Assembly: GCA_964035575.1 (NCBI GenBank)
Contig: OZ037876.1
Coordinates: 1-64,000 of the forward strand
Length of the DNA: 64,000 bases
Origin: Rhynchopus sp. YZ270_cl-10
Lineage: Eukaryota; Euglenozoa; Diplonemea; Diplonemida; Diplonemidae
Direction of reading: 5' to 3'
The notes below the pieces were generated by a model that had not been told where the DNA came from, ran no database searches, and saw nothing but the letters and a program-made list of their open reading frames with translations. This document shows, piece by piece, positions 1 to 8,200 of this stretch (its first letter is position 1; each line of letters begins with the position of its first letter). Position numbers and translations under genes: made by a program.

Positions 1-2833
1 GGTTTGCGGGTTTGCGGTGCGGGTTTGCGGGTTGCGGTTTGCGGGTTTGCGGGTTTGCGGGTTTGCGGGTTTGCGGGTTTGCGGGTTTGCGGGTTTGCGG
101 TGGGTTTGCGGGTTGCGGGTTTGCGGGTTTGCGGGTTTGCGGGTTTGCGGGTTTGCGGGTTTGCGGGTTTGCGGGTTTGCGGGTTTGCGGGTTTGCGGGT
201 TTGCGGGTTTGCGGGTTTGCGGGTTTGCGGGTTTGCGGGTTTGGGTTTGCGGGTTTGCGGGTTTGCGGGTTTGCGGGTTTGCGGGTTTGCGGGTTTGCGG
301 GTTTGCGGGTTTGCGGGTTTGCGGGTTTGCGGGTTTGCGGGTTTGCGGGTTTGCGGGTTTGCGGGTTTGCGGGTTTGCGGGTTTGCGGGTTTGCGGGTTT
401 GCGGGTTTGCGGGTTTGCGGGTTTGCGGTTTGCGGGTTTGCGGGTTTGCGGGTTTGCGGGTTTGCGGGTTTGCGGGTTTGCGGGTTTGCGGGTTTGCGGT
501 TTGCGGGTTTGCGGGTTTGCGGGTTTGCGGGTTTGCGGGTTTGCGGGTTTGCGGGTTTGCGGGTTTGCGGGTTTGCGGGTTTGCGGGTTTGCGGGTTTGC
601 GGGTTTGCGGGTTTGCGGGTTTGCGGGTTTGCGGGTTTGCGGGTTTGCGGGTTTGCGGGTTTGCGGGTTTGCGGGTTTGCGGGTTTGCGGGTTTGCGGGT
701 TTGCGGGTTTGCGGGTTTGCGGGTTTGCGGGTTTGCGGGTTTGCGGGTTTGCGGGTTTGCGGGTTTGCGGGTTTGCGGGTTTGCGGGTTTGCGGGTTTGC
801 GGGTTTGCGGGTTTGCGGGTTTGCGGGTTTGCGGGTTTGCGGGTTTGCGGGTTTGCGGGTTTGCGGGTTTGCGGGTTTGCGGGTTTGCGGGTTTGCGGGT
901 TTGCGGGTTTGCGGGTTTGCGGGTTTGCGGGTTTGCGGGTTTGCGGGTTTGCGGGTTTGCGGGTTTGCGGGTTTGCGGGTTTGCGGGTTTGCGGGTTTGC
1001 GGGTTTGCGGGTTTGCGGGTTTGCGGGTTTGCGGGTTTGCGGGTTTGCGGGTTTGCGGGTTTGCGGGTTTGCGGGTTTGCGGGTTTGCGGGTTTGCGGGT
1101 TTGCGGGTTTGCGGGTTTGCGGGTTTGCGGGTTTGCGGGTTTGCGGGTTTGCGGGTTTGCGGGTTTGCGGGTTTGCGGGTTTGCGGGTTTGCGGGTTTGC
1201 GGGTTTGCGGGTTTGCGGGTTTGCGGGTTTGCGGGTTTGCGGGTTTGCGGGTTTGCGGGTTTGCGGGTTTGCGGGTTTGCGGGTTTGCGGGTTTGCGGGT
1301 TTGCGGGTTTGCGGGTTTGCGGGTTTGCGGGTTTGCGGGTTTGCGGGTTTGCGGGTTTGCGGGTTTGCGGGTTTGCGGGTTTGCGGGTTTGCGGGTTTGC
1401 GGGTTTGCGGGTTTGCGGGTTTGCGGGTTTGCGGGTTTGCGGGTTTGCGGGTTTGCGGGTTTGCGGGTTTGCGGGTTTGCGGGTTTGCGGGTTTGCGGGT
1501 TTGCGGGTTTGCGGGTTTGCGGGTTTGCGGGTTTGCGGGTTTGCGGGTTTGCGGGTTTGCGGGTTTGCGGGTTTGCGGGTTTGCGGGTTTGCGGGTTTGC
1601 GGGTTTGCGGGTTTGCGGGTTTGCGGGTTTGCGGGTTTGCGGGTTTGCGGGTTTGCGGGTTTGCGGGTTTGCGGGTTTGCGGGTTTGCGGGTTTGCGGGT
1701 TTGCGGGTTTGCGGGTTTGCGGGTTTGCGGGTTTGCGGGTTTGCGGGTTTGCGGGTTTGCGGGTTTGCGGGTTTGCGGGTTTGCGGGTTTGCGGGTTTGC
1801 GGGTTTGCGGGTTTGCGGGTTTGCGGGTTTGCGGGTTTGCGGGTTTGCGGGTTTGCGGGTTTGCGGGTTTGCGGGTTTGCGGGTTTGCGGGTTTGCGGGT
1901 TTGCGGGTTTGCGGGTTTGCGGGTTTGCGGGTTTGCGGGTTTGCGGGTTTGCGGGTTTGCGGGTTTGCGGGTTTGCGGGTTTGCGGGTTTGCGGGTTTGC
2001 GGGTTTGCGGGTTTGCGGGTTTGCGGGTTTGCGGGTTTGCGGGTTTGCGGGTTTGCGGGTTTGCGGGTTTGCGGGTTTGCGGGTTTGCGGGTTTGCGGGT
2101 TTGCGGGTTTGCGGGTTTGCGGGTTTGCGGGTTTGCGGGTTTGCGGGTTTGCGGGTTTGCGGGTTTGCGGGTTTGCGGGTTTGCGGGTTTGCGGGTTTGC
2201 GGGTTTGCGGGTTTGCGGGTTTGCGGGTTTGCGGGTTTGCGGGTTTGCGGGTTTGCGGGTTTGCGGGTTTGCGGGTTTGCGGGTTTGCGGGTTTGCGGGT
2301 TTGCGGGTTTGCGGGTTTGCGGGTTTGCGGGTTTGCGGGTTTGCGGGTTTGCGGGTTTGCGGGTTTGCGGGTTTGCGGGTTTGCGGGTTTGCGGGTTTGC
2401 GGGTTTGCGGGTTTGCGGGTTTGCGGGTTTGCGGGTTTGCGGGTTTGCGGGTTTGCGGGTTTGCGGGTTTGCGGGTTTGCGGGTTTGCGGGTTTGCGGGT
2501 TTGCGGGTTTGCGGGTTTGCGGGTTTGCGGGTTTGCGGGTTTGCGGGTTTGCGGGTTTGCGGGTTTGCGGGTTTGCGGGTTTGCGGGTTTGCGGGTTTGC
2601 GGGTTTGCGGGTTTGCGGGTTTGCGGGTTTGCGGGTTTGCGGGTTTGCGGGTTTGCGGGTTTGCGGGTTTGCGGGTTTGCGGGTTTGCGGGTTTGCGGGT
2701 TTGCGGGTTTGCGGGTTTGCGGGTTTGCGGGTTTGCGGGTTTGCGGGTTTGCGGGTTTGCGGGTTTGCGGGTTTGCGGGTTTGCGGGTTTGCGGGTTTGC
2801 GGGTTTACGGGTTTGCGGGTTTACGGGTTTGCT
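1..2833. repeat. 8-bp satellite (GGGTTTGC)n
   Basis: The stretch is a nearly perfect tandem array of the 8-mer GGGTTTGC, roughly 350 units, running off the left edge. Units are irregular in the first 500 bases (GGGTTGC, GGTTTGC and similar). The last units change to GGGTTTAC before the sequence passes directly into the RNA-gene block. The G3-N5-G3 spacing could form G-quadruplexes on this strand. Eight bases times three gives an 8-codon period with no stops, so all plus frames are open; this is not coding. A telomere-related role is possible but the unit is not TTAGGG. Confidence 0.97.
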
Positions 2834-2890
2834 CAGGTAAATACGGACTGTTAATAAGTCTTCCCAGCTTTTCTATCCAGACCTATTATT

Positions 2891-3009
2891 GGATTCGGCC
2901 ATACTCTGGTGAATACACCTCATCCCGCCTGATTTGAGAAGTTAAGCACCAGCAGGCCTGGATAGTACTGGCGTGGGTGACCAGCTGGGAAGTCCGGGTG
3001 CTTGAATCC
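2891..3009 (+). rRNA. 5S: 5S ribosomal RNA
   Basis: A 119-nt 5S rRNA gene. The ends pair (GGATTC with GAATCC), the conserved CGGCCATAC start is present, and the internal control region reads GGCCTGGATAGTACTGGCG followed by GGTGACCAGCTGGGAA. A T run follows at 3010. It is the only 5S gene of the unit on the plus strand. A 23-base piece of the spacer (TCTTCCCAGCTTTTC...) occurs both just before and about 50 bases after the gene, which suggests it once sat in a 5S tandem array. Confidence 0.95.
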
Positions 3010-3076
3010 TTTTTACTTTTCTTCTGTTGTGTTAGGTGTGTGGTTTTGAGGATGTCTTCCCAGCTTTTCTATCCAG

Positions 3077-3113
3077 ACCCTGACCCATCTCCAACAAGAC
3101 GACCCTGTCTTGT
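3077..3113 (+). promoter_or_regulatory. Candidate Pol III upstream element (H-element) of RNA X1
   Basis: ACCCTGACCC, CTCCAAC, then the hairpin arms ACAAGAC and GTCTTGT. The same element precedes U6, 7SL and two other candidate RNAs, and always ends 23-24 bases before the transcript start. It also lies about 70 bases downstream of the 5S gene. Confidence 0.6.
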
Positions 3114-3136
3114 ATTCCGATGTTTGCTGTATGTTT

Positions 3137-3237
3137 GGGTGCTAAGTTAGTGTGCTACTTCGAAACCAAACAACTCGTTCAGCAACAACAAAAACTTGAA
3201 AAAGACATTTCTTCTGAGAAAATTCTTTTACAATTTT
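3137..3237 (+). ncRNA. Unassigned small RNA X1 (candidate Pol III transcript)
   Basis: The start GGGTGCTAAGTTAG lies 23 bases after an H-element, as for U6 and 7SL. A paralogue (X2) lies on the opposite strand at 15934-16033 with the same start and the same spacing. The first T run (T4 here, T5 in X2) gives a transcript of about 100 nt. Similarity between X1 and X2 continues past it to about 3364, so the RNA may be longer. I do not recognise the family; U1-U6 and 7SL are placed elsewhere in the unit. Confidence 0.45.
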
Positions 3238-3383
3238 GTGTGAAGACCGGTCATGTTTGCGGGCCCGATGTGGCCTGCGACGGACTACTCTCATATGATA
3301 GTAAATCCCGTACAATCTGTACAGAATATTACCATGACGATATTATTCTTACATTCGTGTAAACTAAAAGCATCTTAATCAGC

Positions 3384-3455
3384 GGCGATTTAGCTCAGTG
3401 GCAGAGCATTGGTCTTGTAAACCAAGGGTCGGGGGTTCGATCCCCCCAGTTGCCT
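3384..3455 (+). tRNA. trnT: tRNA-Thr(TGT)
   Basis: Full cloverleaf. Acceptor GGCGATT pairs with AGTTGCC, using G-U pairs. D arm GCTC/GAGC, anticodon stem TTGGT/ACCAA with loop CTTGTAA, T arm GGGGG-TTCGATC-CCCCC. Discriminator T. A T6 run follows at about 3463. It is one of two tRNA genes on the plus strand in this cluster. Confidence 0.95.
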
Positions 3456-3589
3456 TTCTATTTTTTGGTGATGTGATGTGATGCGGTTGTGCTGAAGAAG
3501 CAGCAACTGAGCACTGGATGTGACAGGCAGGAACGCAGAAGGGAGATGGCCTGGCCGTACTCCAGTACAGGCCCGAGCGAGTGCTCACA

Positions 3590-3955
3590 GAATGGGCTCC
3601 AAAAACCAGCACAGAATGGAATGGCTGGAGACTTTTTGGCTTACTGTAAGGATTTGTTAGGAGTGGAAAAAAAAACTCCTGACCCGGGTATTGAATTTTC
3701 AGATCATTTTCTCAGTCACAATGCAAGCACAGAATGGAAACGAAAAACCAGCACAGAATGGAATGGCTGGAGTCTTATAGCCGTGTTCCATTCTGTGCTT
3801 GGTTTTGGTTTCCATTCTGTGCTTGCATTGTGACTGAGAAAATGATCCGAAAATTCAATAGCCAGGTCAGGAGTTTTTCCATCTGAATTATGGATTGCTA
3901 AGGATTTCCCAGCCATTCCATTCTGTGCTGGATTCCACCATTCTGTACTGGTGAG
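3590..3955. repeat. Fold-back (imperfect palindrome) element
   Basis: Two arms of about 170 bp in opposite orientation meet near 3780. Each arm carries GCACAGAATGGAA motifs, TCATTTTCTCAGTCACAATG and ACTCCTGACC. A transcript would form a long hairpin. It lies between tRNA-Thr and tRNA-Lys and no coding function is visible. The rest of 3956-4270 holds nothing I recognise. Unit 2 copy: 25974-26339. Confidence 0.8.
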
Positions 3956-4270
3956 TCGCCAAGAAGCGGCAGCTGAGCACACTGGACATGCCCAGAAAGG
4001 AGATAAGTTGTGGGGCTGAAACGTGCTATCCCCAGCAAAAGGGTCTGGCACTTTTCGCGAGTGGAAGCAGTTCACACCTGGTTGAACGCAAAACCTACAC
4101 CGGTCGGTGGGAGTCCTGTGTTGGTTCGGAAAACACATATTTTCACCCAAATTCCACTCTCAACTTGCCAACGAAACAGAACTGAGATCAAGTGGAGGAA
4201 ATATTTTTTGGTTTTCATTTGCCTCAAAATCTCAGAAACCTGCAAAATCGTAAACATTCAAAAAGAAAAG

Positions 4271-4343
4271 CACCTCCCGCGGGGCTCGAACCCGCGACCA
4301 CAAGGTTAAGGGCCTTGCGCTCTACCGACTGAGCTAGGGAGGC
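4271..4343 (-). tRNA. trnK: tRNA-Lys(CTT)
   Basis: Acceptor GCCTCCC/GGGAGGT, D arm GCTC/GAGC, anticodon stem CAAGG/CCTTG with loop CCCTTAA, T arm GCGGG-TTCGAGC-CCCGC, discriminator G. The base before the anticodon (position 33) is C, not the near-universal U. Confidence 0.92.
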
Positions 4344-4451
4344 TCACATTCATTTAAACCAAAGAATCATTGTGGGGGGTGGTCATGCAGAAAAGTCTCT
4401 TGTCCTAAATTTGACCACCCCAGAGAAAAGGAAAGAAGGTAAAACTATTAG

Positions 4452-4524
4452 GCCCGTGTAGCCCAATGGATAAGGCGTTCGCTTCCTAAGCGAAAGATTG
4501 TGGGTTCGATCCCCACCATGGGTA
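4452..4524 (+). tRNA. trnR: tRNA-Arg(CCT)
   Basis: Acceptor GCCCGTG/CATGGGT (two G-U pairs), anticodon stem TTCGC/GCGAA with loop TTCCTAA, T arm GTGGG-TTCGATC-CCCAC, discriminator A. Confidence 0.94.
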
Positions 4525-4738
4525 TTCTCTTTTTCACTGGGAAGTGAAAATATGGAAAATGATTTTTCAAGATTCTCTCACTATCTTGGGATTTTGGTGA
4601 CAACAAAGATATGGCAAAATACTTTCACAAAAATGCACTTTTCCAAACTTCCTCATCTTGGGATTTTGGTGGTCGAAAAGATGTGGAAATAATTTTTCTA
4701 AACAATTCCCAAGCAAGAAACTACCTAAATAAAAAGAG

Positions 4739-4810
4739 GGGCTCAGCAGGGAATCGAACCCTGGACCTCTCGCACCCGAAGCGAGAATCATGCCACTAGA
4801 CCACTAAGCC
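4739..4810 (-). tRNA. trnP: tRNA-Pro(CGG)
   Basis: Acceptor GGCTTAG/CTGAGCC, anticodon stem CTCGC/GCGAG with loop TTCGGGT, T loop TTCGATT, discriminator C. Very close to animal tRNA-Pro. Confidence 0.95.
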
Positions 4811-4903
4811 ACTGATTATTTTCTTCATCCAGATTTACATGATGGCGTTAATATTCAAAAGTCAGAAATTCTTCTCTCCAAAACTTGGTCTAAAAAAAGT
4901 ATT

Positions 4904-4975
4904 TTCCGCTGCGGGGAATTGAACCCCGGTCTGCCGGGTGAGAGCCGGCTGTTCTAACCACTATACTACAGCGGA
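4904..4975 (-). tRNA. trnE: tRNA-Glu(CTC)
   Basis: Acceptor TCCGCTG/CAGCGGA, anticodon stem GCCGG/CCGGC with loop CTCTCAC, T loop TTCAATT, discriminator A. Confidence 0.95.
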
Positions 4976-5065
4976 TCTGATAGTAGGCAAAACTATTATC
5001 TGCATGGGGACATCTTTTCGATCGTTGCATTGAACGAAAATGTGAAGGAAAGTTCAAAAAGAAAT

Positions 5066-5138
5066 TACAGCTAGTCGGGATTGAACCGACGATCTCTCGC
5101 GTGTGAGGCGAGCGTCCTAACCACTAGACGATAGCTGC
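5066..5138 (-). tRNA. trnV: tRNA-Val(CAC)
   Basis: Acceptor GCAGCTA/TAGCTGT, anticodon stem CTCGC/GCGAG with loop CTCACAC, T arm GTCGG-TTCAATC-CCGAC, discriminator A. Confidence 0.94.
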
Positions 5139-5202
5139 TACAATAATGACCGGAACTGTTTTCCACAAGAGGTGGGTTTTCTGCGGAAAAATGGTAATAA
5201 CG

Positions 5203-5284
5203 TGACGAGAGTGGGGTTTGAACCCACGCCTCCGAAGAGACCAGGGCCTAAACCTGGCGCCTTAGACCGCTCGGCCATCTCGCC
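5203..5284 (-). tRNA. trnL: tRNA-Leu(TAG)
   Basis: Type II tRNA with a long variable arm (TCTCTTCGGAGG). Acceptor GGCGAGA/TCTCGTC, anticodon stem CCAGG/CCTGG with loop TTTAGGC, discriminator A. Confidence 0.95.
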
Positions 5285-5343
5285 TTCCCAGTTTTTTATG
5301 ACTTTTGCAAAGAACAGAAAATGGTTTGAGAAGGGAAAAAAGT

Positions 5344-5416
5344 CTCCTCCTGTTGGGTTCGAACCAACGACCTGCAGGTTAACAGCCTGACGCGCTACCG
5401 ACTGCGCCAAGGAGGA
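5344..5416 (-). tRNA. trnN: tRNA-Asn(GTT)
   Basis: Acceptor TCCTCCT/AGGAGGA, D arm GCGC/GCGC, anticodon stem closing on loop CTGTTAA, T arm GTTGG-TTCGAAC-CCAAC, discriminator G. Confidence 0.95.
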
Positions 5417-5505
5417 CCTGACAAGTGTGCTTTTTGTGTTTTGCACAATCTTGAAAACAAAACAAAAGGGATAGATTGAAAATGAAAATGAAAAAGAATA
5501 ACAAG

Positions 5506-5587
5506 TGACGAGAGTGGGGTTTGAACCCACGCCCCCGAAGGGACCAGGGCCTTAACCTGGCGCCTTAGACCACTCGGCCATCTCGCC
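5506..5587 (-). tRNA. trnL: tRNA-Leu(AAG)
   Basis: Almost the same sequence as the tRNA-Leu at 5203, but the anticodon loop is TTAAGGC and the variable arm is TCCCTTCGGGGG. Probably a duplicate of that gene with a changed anticodon. Confidence 0.95.
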
Positions 5588-5680
5588 TTCAATAAAAGCC
5601 AACAAGAATATGGAAGTGGGAATGTGTTTCAACCAGTCATAGAGGAGAATAACAAGGGACGAAACGGAGAAAAAGGAAAG

Positions 5681-5752
5681 TTCTCCTACGCGGATTCGAA
5701 CCGCGGTCGCGAGATTCAGAGTCTCGAGTGCTAACCACTACACCATAGGAGA
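5681..5752 (-). tRNA. trnQ: tRNA-Gln(CTG)
   Basis: Acceptor TCTCCTA/TAGGAGA, anticodon stem CGAGA/TCTCG with loop CTCTGAA, T arm CGCGG-TTCGAAT-CCGCG, discriminator A. Confidence 0.95.
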
Positions 5753-5843
5753 TACAATTCTGTCGCTTCCTTCTTTTTCTTTGGTACCAAAAAGAATCGA
5801 GATCTGGAAATATCACAACAGTGTTTCCAAGCCAAAAAATGTT

Positions 5844-5916
5844 TGGAGATTGAGGGTATCGATCCCTCTACCTCTCGCATGCTGAGCGAGCGCTCTACCA
5901 TTTGAGCTAAACCCCC
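5844..5916 (-). tRNA. trnA: tRNA-Ala(AGC)
   Basis: Acceptor GGGGGTT/AATCTCC with G-U pairs, anticodon stem CTCGC/GCGAG with loop TCAGCAT, T arm GAGGG-ATCGATA-CCCTC, discriminator A. As in the tRNA-Lys of this cluster, position 33 is C. Confidence 0.92.
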
Positions 5917-6017
5917 TTACATTTCTTAAACGAATCTTTACAAGGTGGGGATGGAATTCAAAACCAAAAAGGGAGAAGTAACACTCAAGAGAAAATCTGG
6001 TCTTGAAACAAAAAGAG

Positions 6018-6089
6018 AGGGCACACCCGGGTTCGAACCAGGGACCGTTCGGACTGCAGCCGAATGCTCTACCACTGAGCTATATACCC
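6018..6089 (-). tRNA. trnC: tRNA-Cys(GCA)
   Basis: Acceptor GGGTATA/TGTGCCC with G-U pairs, anticodon stem TTCGG/CCGAA with loop CTGCAGT, T loop TTCGAAC, discriminator T. Last of the twelve tRNA genes. Confidence 0.94.
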
Positions 6090-6172
6090 TTCAATAATCA
6101 TGATTTGCGCTGAATACTATCAGTTCACTTTTCAACCAACTTCTGTGTGTTACACCACAAATAAGGAAAAAA

Positions 6173-6291
6173 GGATTCAAGCACCCGGACTTCCCAGCTG
6201 GTCACCCACGCCAGTACTATCCAGGCCTGCTGGTGCTTAACTTCTCAAATCAGGCGGGATGAGGTGTATTCACCAGAGTATGGCCGAATCC
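6173..6291 (-). rRNA. 5S: 5S ribosomal RNA
   Basis: Identical in sequence to the 5S gene at 2891 as far as I can read, on the opposite strand, with a T-rich end at 6167-6172. Its upstream region (GAAAACCTTTGAAGAGC...) is shared with the 5S gene at 6928, so the two are duplicates. Confidence 0.95.
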
Positions 6292-6438
6292 AATAATGGG
6301 TCTGGGTGGAAAACCTTTGAAGAGCTTTTTATTTCTGAGCTTGTTTTTGCTTCACTTGTGCAAAAGGTCTTGGGTGTTGCATGGTACAGGAAACTTTATT
6401 TGTCTCCCCTGTTCCGCTGCACTCTGCATTAGGTCATT

Positions 6439-6597
6439 TCACCTAAAATAAGGCCAGTTTGCGATCTTCTTGGAGTATCTTGGTGTCCAGTACAGTGTTT
6501 CTGGCATTGTGGACTTGCATGTTGTACAGGGCAACTGCCTGGGAATTAGTCCCACTTCTTGCAACAGTTTAGCTATTTCGGCATCCCCAGCGCGCAT
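6439..6597 (-). pseudogene. Possible Merlin/ISXO2-like transposase N-terminal fragment
   Basis: A 52-codon ORF reads LLQEVGLIPRQLPCTTCKST, then M and W residues. The arrangement GLIP-x4-CxxC-x3-M resembles the N-terminal zinc ribbon of ISXO2/Merlin-type transposases. The frame stays open upstream to about 6680. No DDE part is present, so this would be a remnant. It overlaps the candidate RNA Y and the resemblance could be chance. Confidence 0.3.
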
Positions 6598-6821
6598 GAT
6601 ATTAAGCACAGGAGAATTTTTGGCTGCAGGTGCGCACGTCCCTTCTGGGGAGTATGGATGCCTCTTCCTCAGTTTTTGTTGTGCATTTTTGCACCTTTGC
6701 GCTCATCTCCATCTCACCAAAGGTGAAATTGTGAATGCTGTCATGCAGCATTCACATTCCAGCATGCTCCTGTAGGCTGAAGCACCGTCGGTGGTGTAGT
6801 CTCCCCTCATTTCTGCTCTCT
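6440..6821 (-). ncRNA. Candidate Pol III transcript Y (3' end unclear)
   Basis: An H-element at 6846-6882 ends 24 bases before 6821, the same spacing as at U6 and 7SL. The predicted RNA starts AGAGAGCAGAAATG and soon meets a perfect 10-bp hairpin (6731-6755, GTGAATGCTG/CAGCATTCAC). The first T4 is at 6444-6447. I cannot place it in a known family; RNase P, RNase MRP and U3 are the obvious missing candidates. Confidence 0.35.
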
Positions 6822-6845
6822 GGATAGTGCAACAAACACAGGGAT

Positions 6846-6882
6846 ACAAGACAGGGTTGTCTTGTTGGAGGTGGGTCAGGGT
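6846..6882 (-). promoter_or_regulatory. H-element upstream of candidate RNA Y
   Basis: Read on the minus strand: ACCCTGACCCACCTCC, then ACAAGAC and GTCTTGT as hairpin arms. It also sits about 50 bases downstream of the 5S gene at 6928. Confidence 0.55.
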
Positions 6883-6927
6883 CTGGATGTCCTAAAACCA
6901 CACACCAACACGGAAGAAAAGCAAAAA

Positions 6928-7046
6928 GGATTCAAGCACCCGGACTTCCCAGCTGGTCACCCACGCCAGTACTATCCAGGCCTGCTGGTGCTTAACTTCT
7001 CAAATCAGGCGGGATGAGGTGTATTCACCAGAGTATGGCCGAATCC
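6928..7046 (-). rRNA. 5S: 5S ribosomal RNA
   Basis: Third 5S gene of the unit, same 119-nt sequence as at 2891, with a T5 run at its 3' side (6923-6927). 7047-7338 holds the duplicated 5S upstream flank and the U1 3' flank; nothing else is recognisable there. Confidence 0.95.
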
Positions 7047-7339
7047 AATACTGAGTCAGGTTCGAAAACCTTTGAAGAGCTTTTTATTTCTGAGCTTGTT
7101 TTTGCTTCGGTTGTGAAAACCGGTTTGTGGGTCAGCAGGTTTAACAAGTTTGGCCAGTCCTTAGCACAGCACTTAGTGCGCTGCACTACTGCATCGGAGC
7201 AGGTGCCTGTGTGCTCACAGGTCACCACTCAGTGGTCGATCCCTCTAGACCAGTGTGCTGGGTTTACTGGGTTTACTGGGTAACATGATGGTTTGTGTGA
7301 TCACGTTTGTTTTGGTTTGTTTGTTTAAAAAGGCGGGTT

Positions 7340-7490
7340 TGTGCAAAGCACAGCACCGCCGCTGTCAAAAATTTCACTGTGCAAGCCAGCCGAAGCTAGT
7401 GCCACCAGTATCCCCTGCGCAGTGCAATGCAAGGGCCACTGGTGTGTCGACGCCCTTGTTGATCAGGTCAGACACCAGTAAGGTATGTAA
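7340..7490 (-). ncRNA. U1: U1 spliceosomal snRNA
   Basis: The 5' tail reads TTACATACCT against AUACUUACCU of standard U1. It is followed by an 8-bp closing stem ACTGGTGT/ACACCAGT that encloses GATCAACAAGG, like the U1-70K loop region GATCACGAAGG. TTGCATTGCACT resembles stem-loop II/III. The Sm site is AAATTTTTGA at 7366-7376, followed by a 3' hairpin CAGC...GCTG. The start agrees with the promoter box 50 bp upstream. The tail would pair with AAG|GUAUGU 5' splice sites. U1 acts in the nucleus on cis introns. Confidence 0.75.
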
Positions 7491-7521
7491 CCTCTAGCTG
7501 AGTTTAACAACATGCGAAACT

Positions 7522-7542
7522 CCAACACCTTCAGGGAAGCGT
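7522..7542 (-). promoter_or_regulatory. snRNA/SL promoter box (PSE) of U1
   Basis: ACGCTTCCCTGAAGGTGTTGG on the minus strand, with its GCTTCCC about 50 bp upstream of the U1 5' end. The box recurs at the same distance before U2, U4, U5 and SL. Confidence 0.65.
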
Positions 7543-7567
7543 AGTGGTTGTCAAGACTTAAAAACAG

Positions 7568-7679
7568 ATGAGACACAAAGGCCCCTTCAAAAATTATGCT
7601 TTCACTTAGTGGCTCTTACCCACGGTCATCTTTAGTAAAAGGCGAAAGATGAGTTCGATATGGGCAAGAACCGTGATAT
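7568..7679 (-). ncRNA. U5: U5 spliceosomal snRNA
   Basis: Contains the invariant loop 1 CGCCTTTTACT closed by CATCTTT/AAAGATG. Below it is a 12-bp stem GGTTCTTGCCCA/TGGGTAAGAGCC with G-U pairs. The 5' end ATATCACGG aligns with human AUACUCUGG. The Sm site is AATTTTTGA (7587-7597), followed by a short weak 3' stem and a T run. U5 holds exon ends in cis- and trans-splicing. The first 14 nt of this gene are part of the 680-bp repeat that flanks the LINE. Confidence 0.92.
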
Positions 7680-7712
7680 GGCTCTGTTTTGTTCTATTGC
7701 TGTATGCACTTT

Positions 7713-7733
7713 GCTACACATGGAAGCATGTTG
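7713..7733 (-). promoter_or_regulatory. PSE of U5
   Basis: CAACATGCTTCCATGTGTAGC on the minus strand. The GCTTCC is about 49 bp upstream of the U5 5' end. It is carried along in the LINE target-site duplication (second copy 14459-14479). Confidence 0.6.
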
Positions 7734-8150
7734 AGAGCGAGGATAGTGTGGTAACTTCTTGATTGATCAAGATGTCCTTGAAGGTGAAAAAAGTAATGTG
7801 AAGCCTTTTTTGAGGTTTTTCTTAAAAACAAGCTGTAAGTGGAAGGGCTGTGCCTGGTACTCTTCCCTGCGCCATACAGGGGAGAGACAAAACAATACAA
7901 GAAGTATGTGACAATCATCGCAAGTGCTCATGCTGCACATGCCCAACCTATGTCATCATCCAGCTTTGGTCTTGTGCCGAAGAAAACAATCTTCAACACG
8001 AATGCACTCAAAAACAGATCCTGTGTAGAGTACAGTCTTGCCCTTGTTTGTTCCACCTATCGGCTGCACAGATGTCTACAGGGAGGCACATTGGTGGTGG
8101 TAGTTCTGGTGTGTTAGCTTTACGTGGTGTCTTTATGTTACCACCCCAAC

Positions 8151-8170
8151 ACGCTTCCCTGTTGACATAG
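8151..8170 (+). promoter_or_regulatory. PSE of U4
   Basis: ACGCTTCCCTGTTGACATAG, GCTTCCC 48 bp upstream of the U4 5' end. The second copy is at 14897-14916. Confidence 0.65.
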
Positions 8171-8200
8171 CTTTGTGACACGACTGGGAGAAAAGGAGGT

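Noticed and set aside
1-2833. Telomere
   Set aside because: The unit is GGGTTTGC rather than TTAGGG, and the array passes directly into RNA genes. Kept as satellite with unknown role.
4-2937. Three plus-strand reading frames of more than 940 codons (GLRVCGFA repeats)
   Set aside because: They are translations of the 8-bp satellite, whose period gives an 8-codon repeat in every frame without stops.
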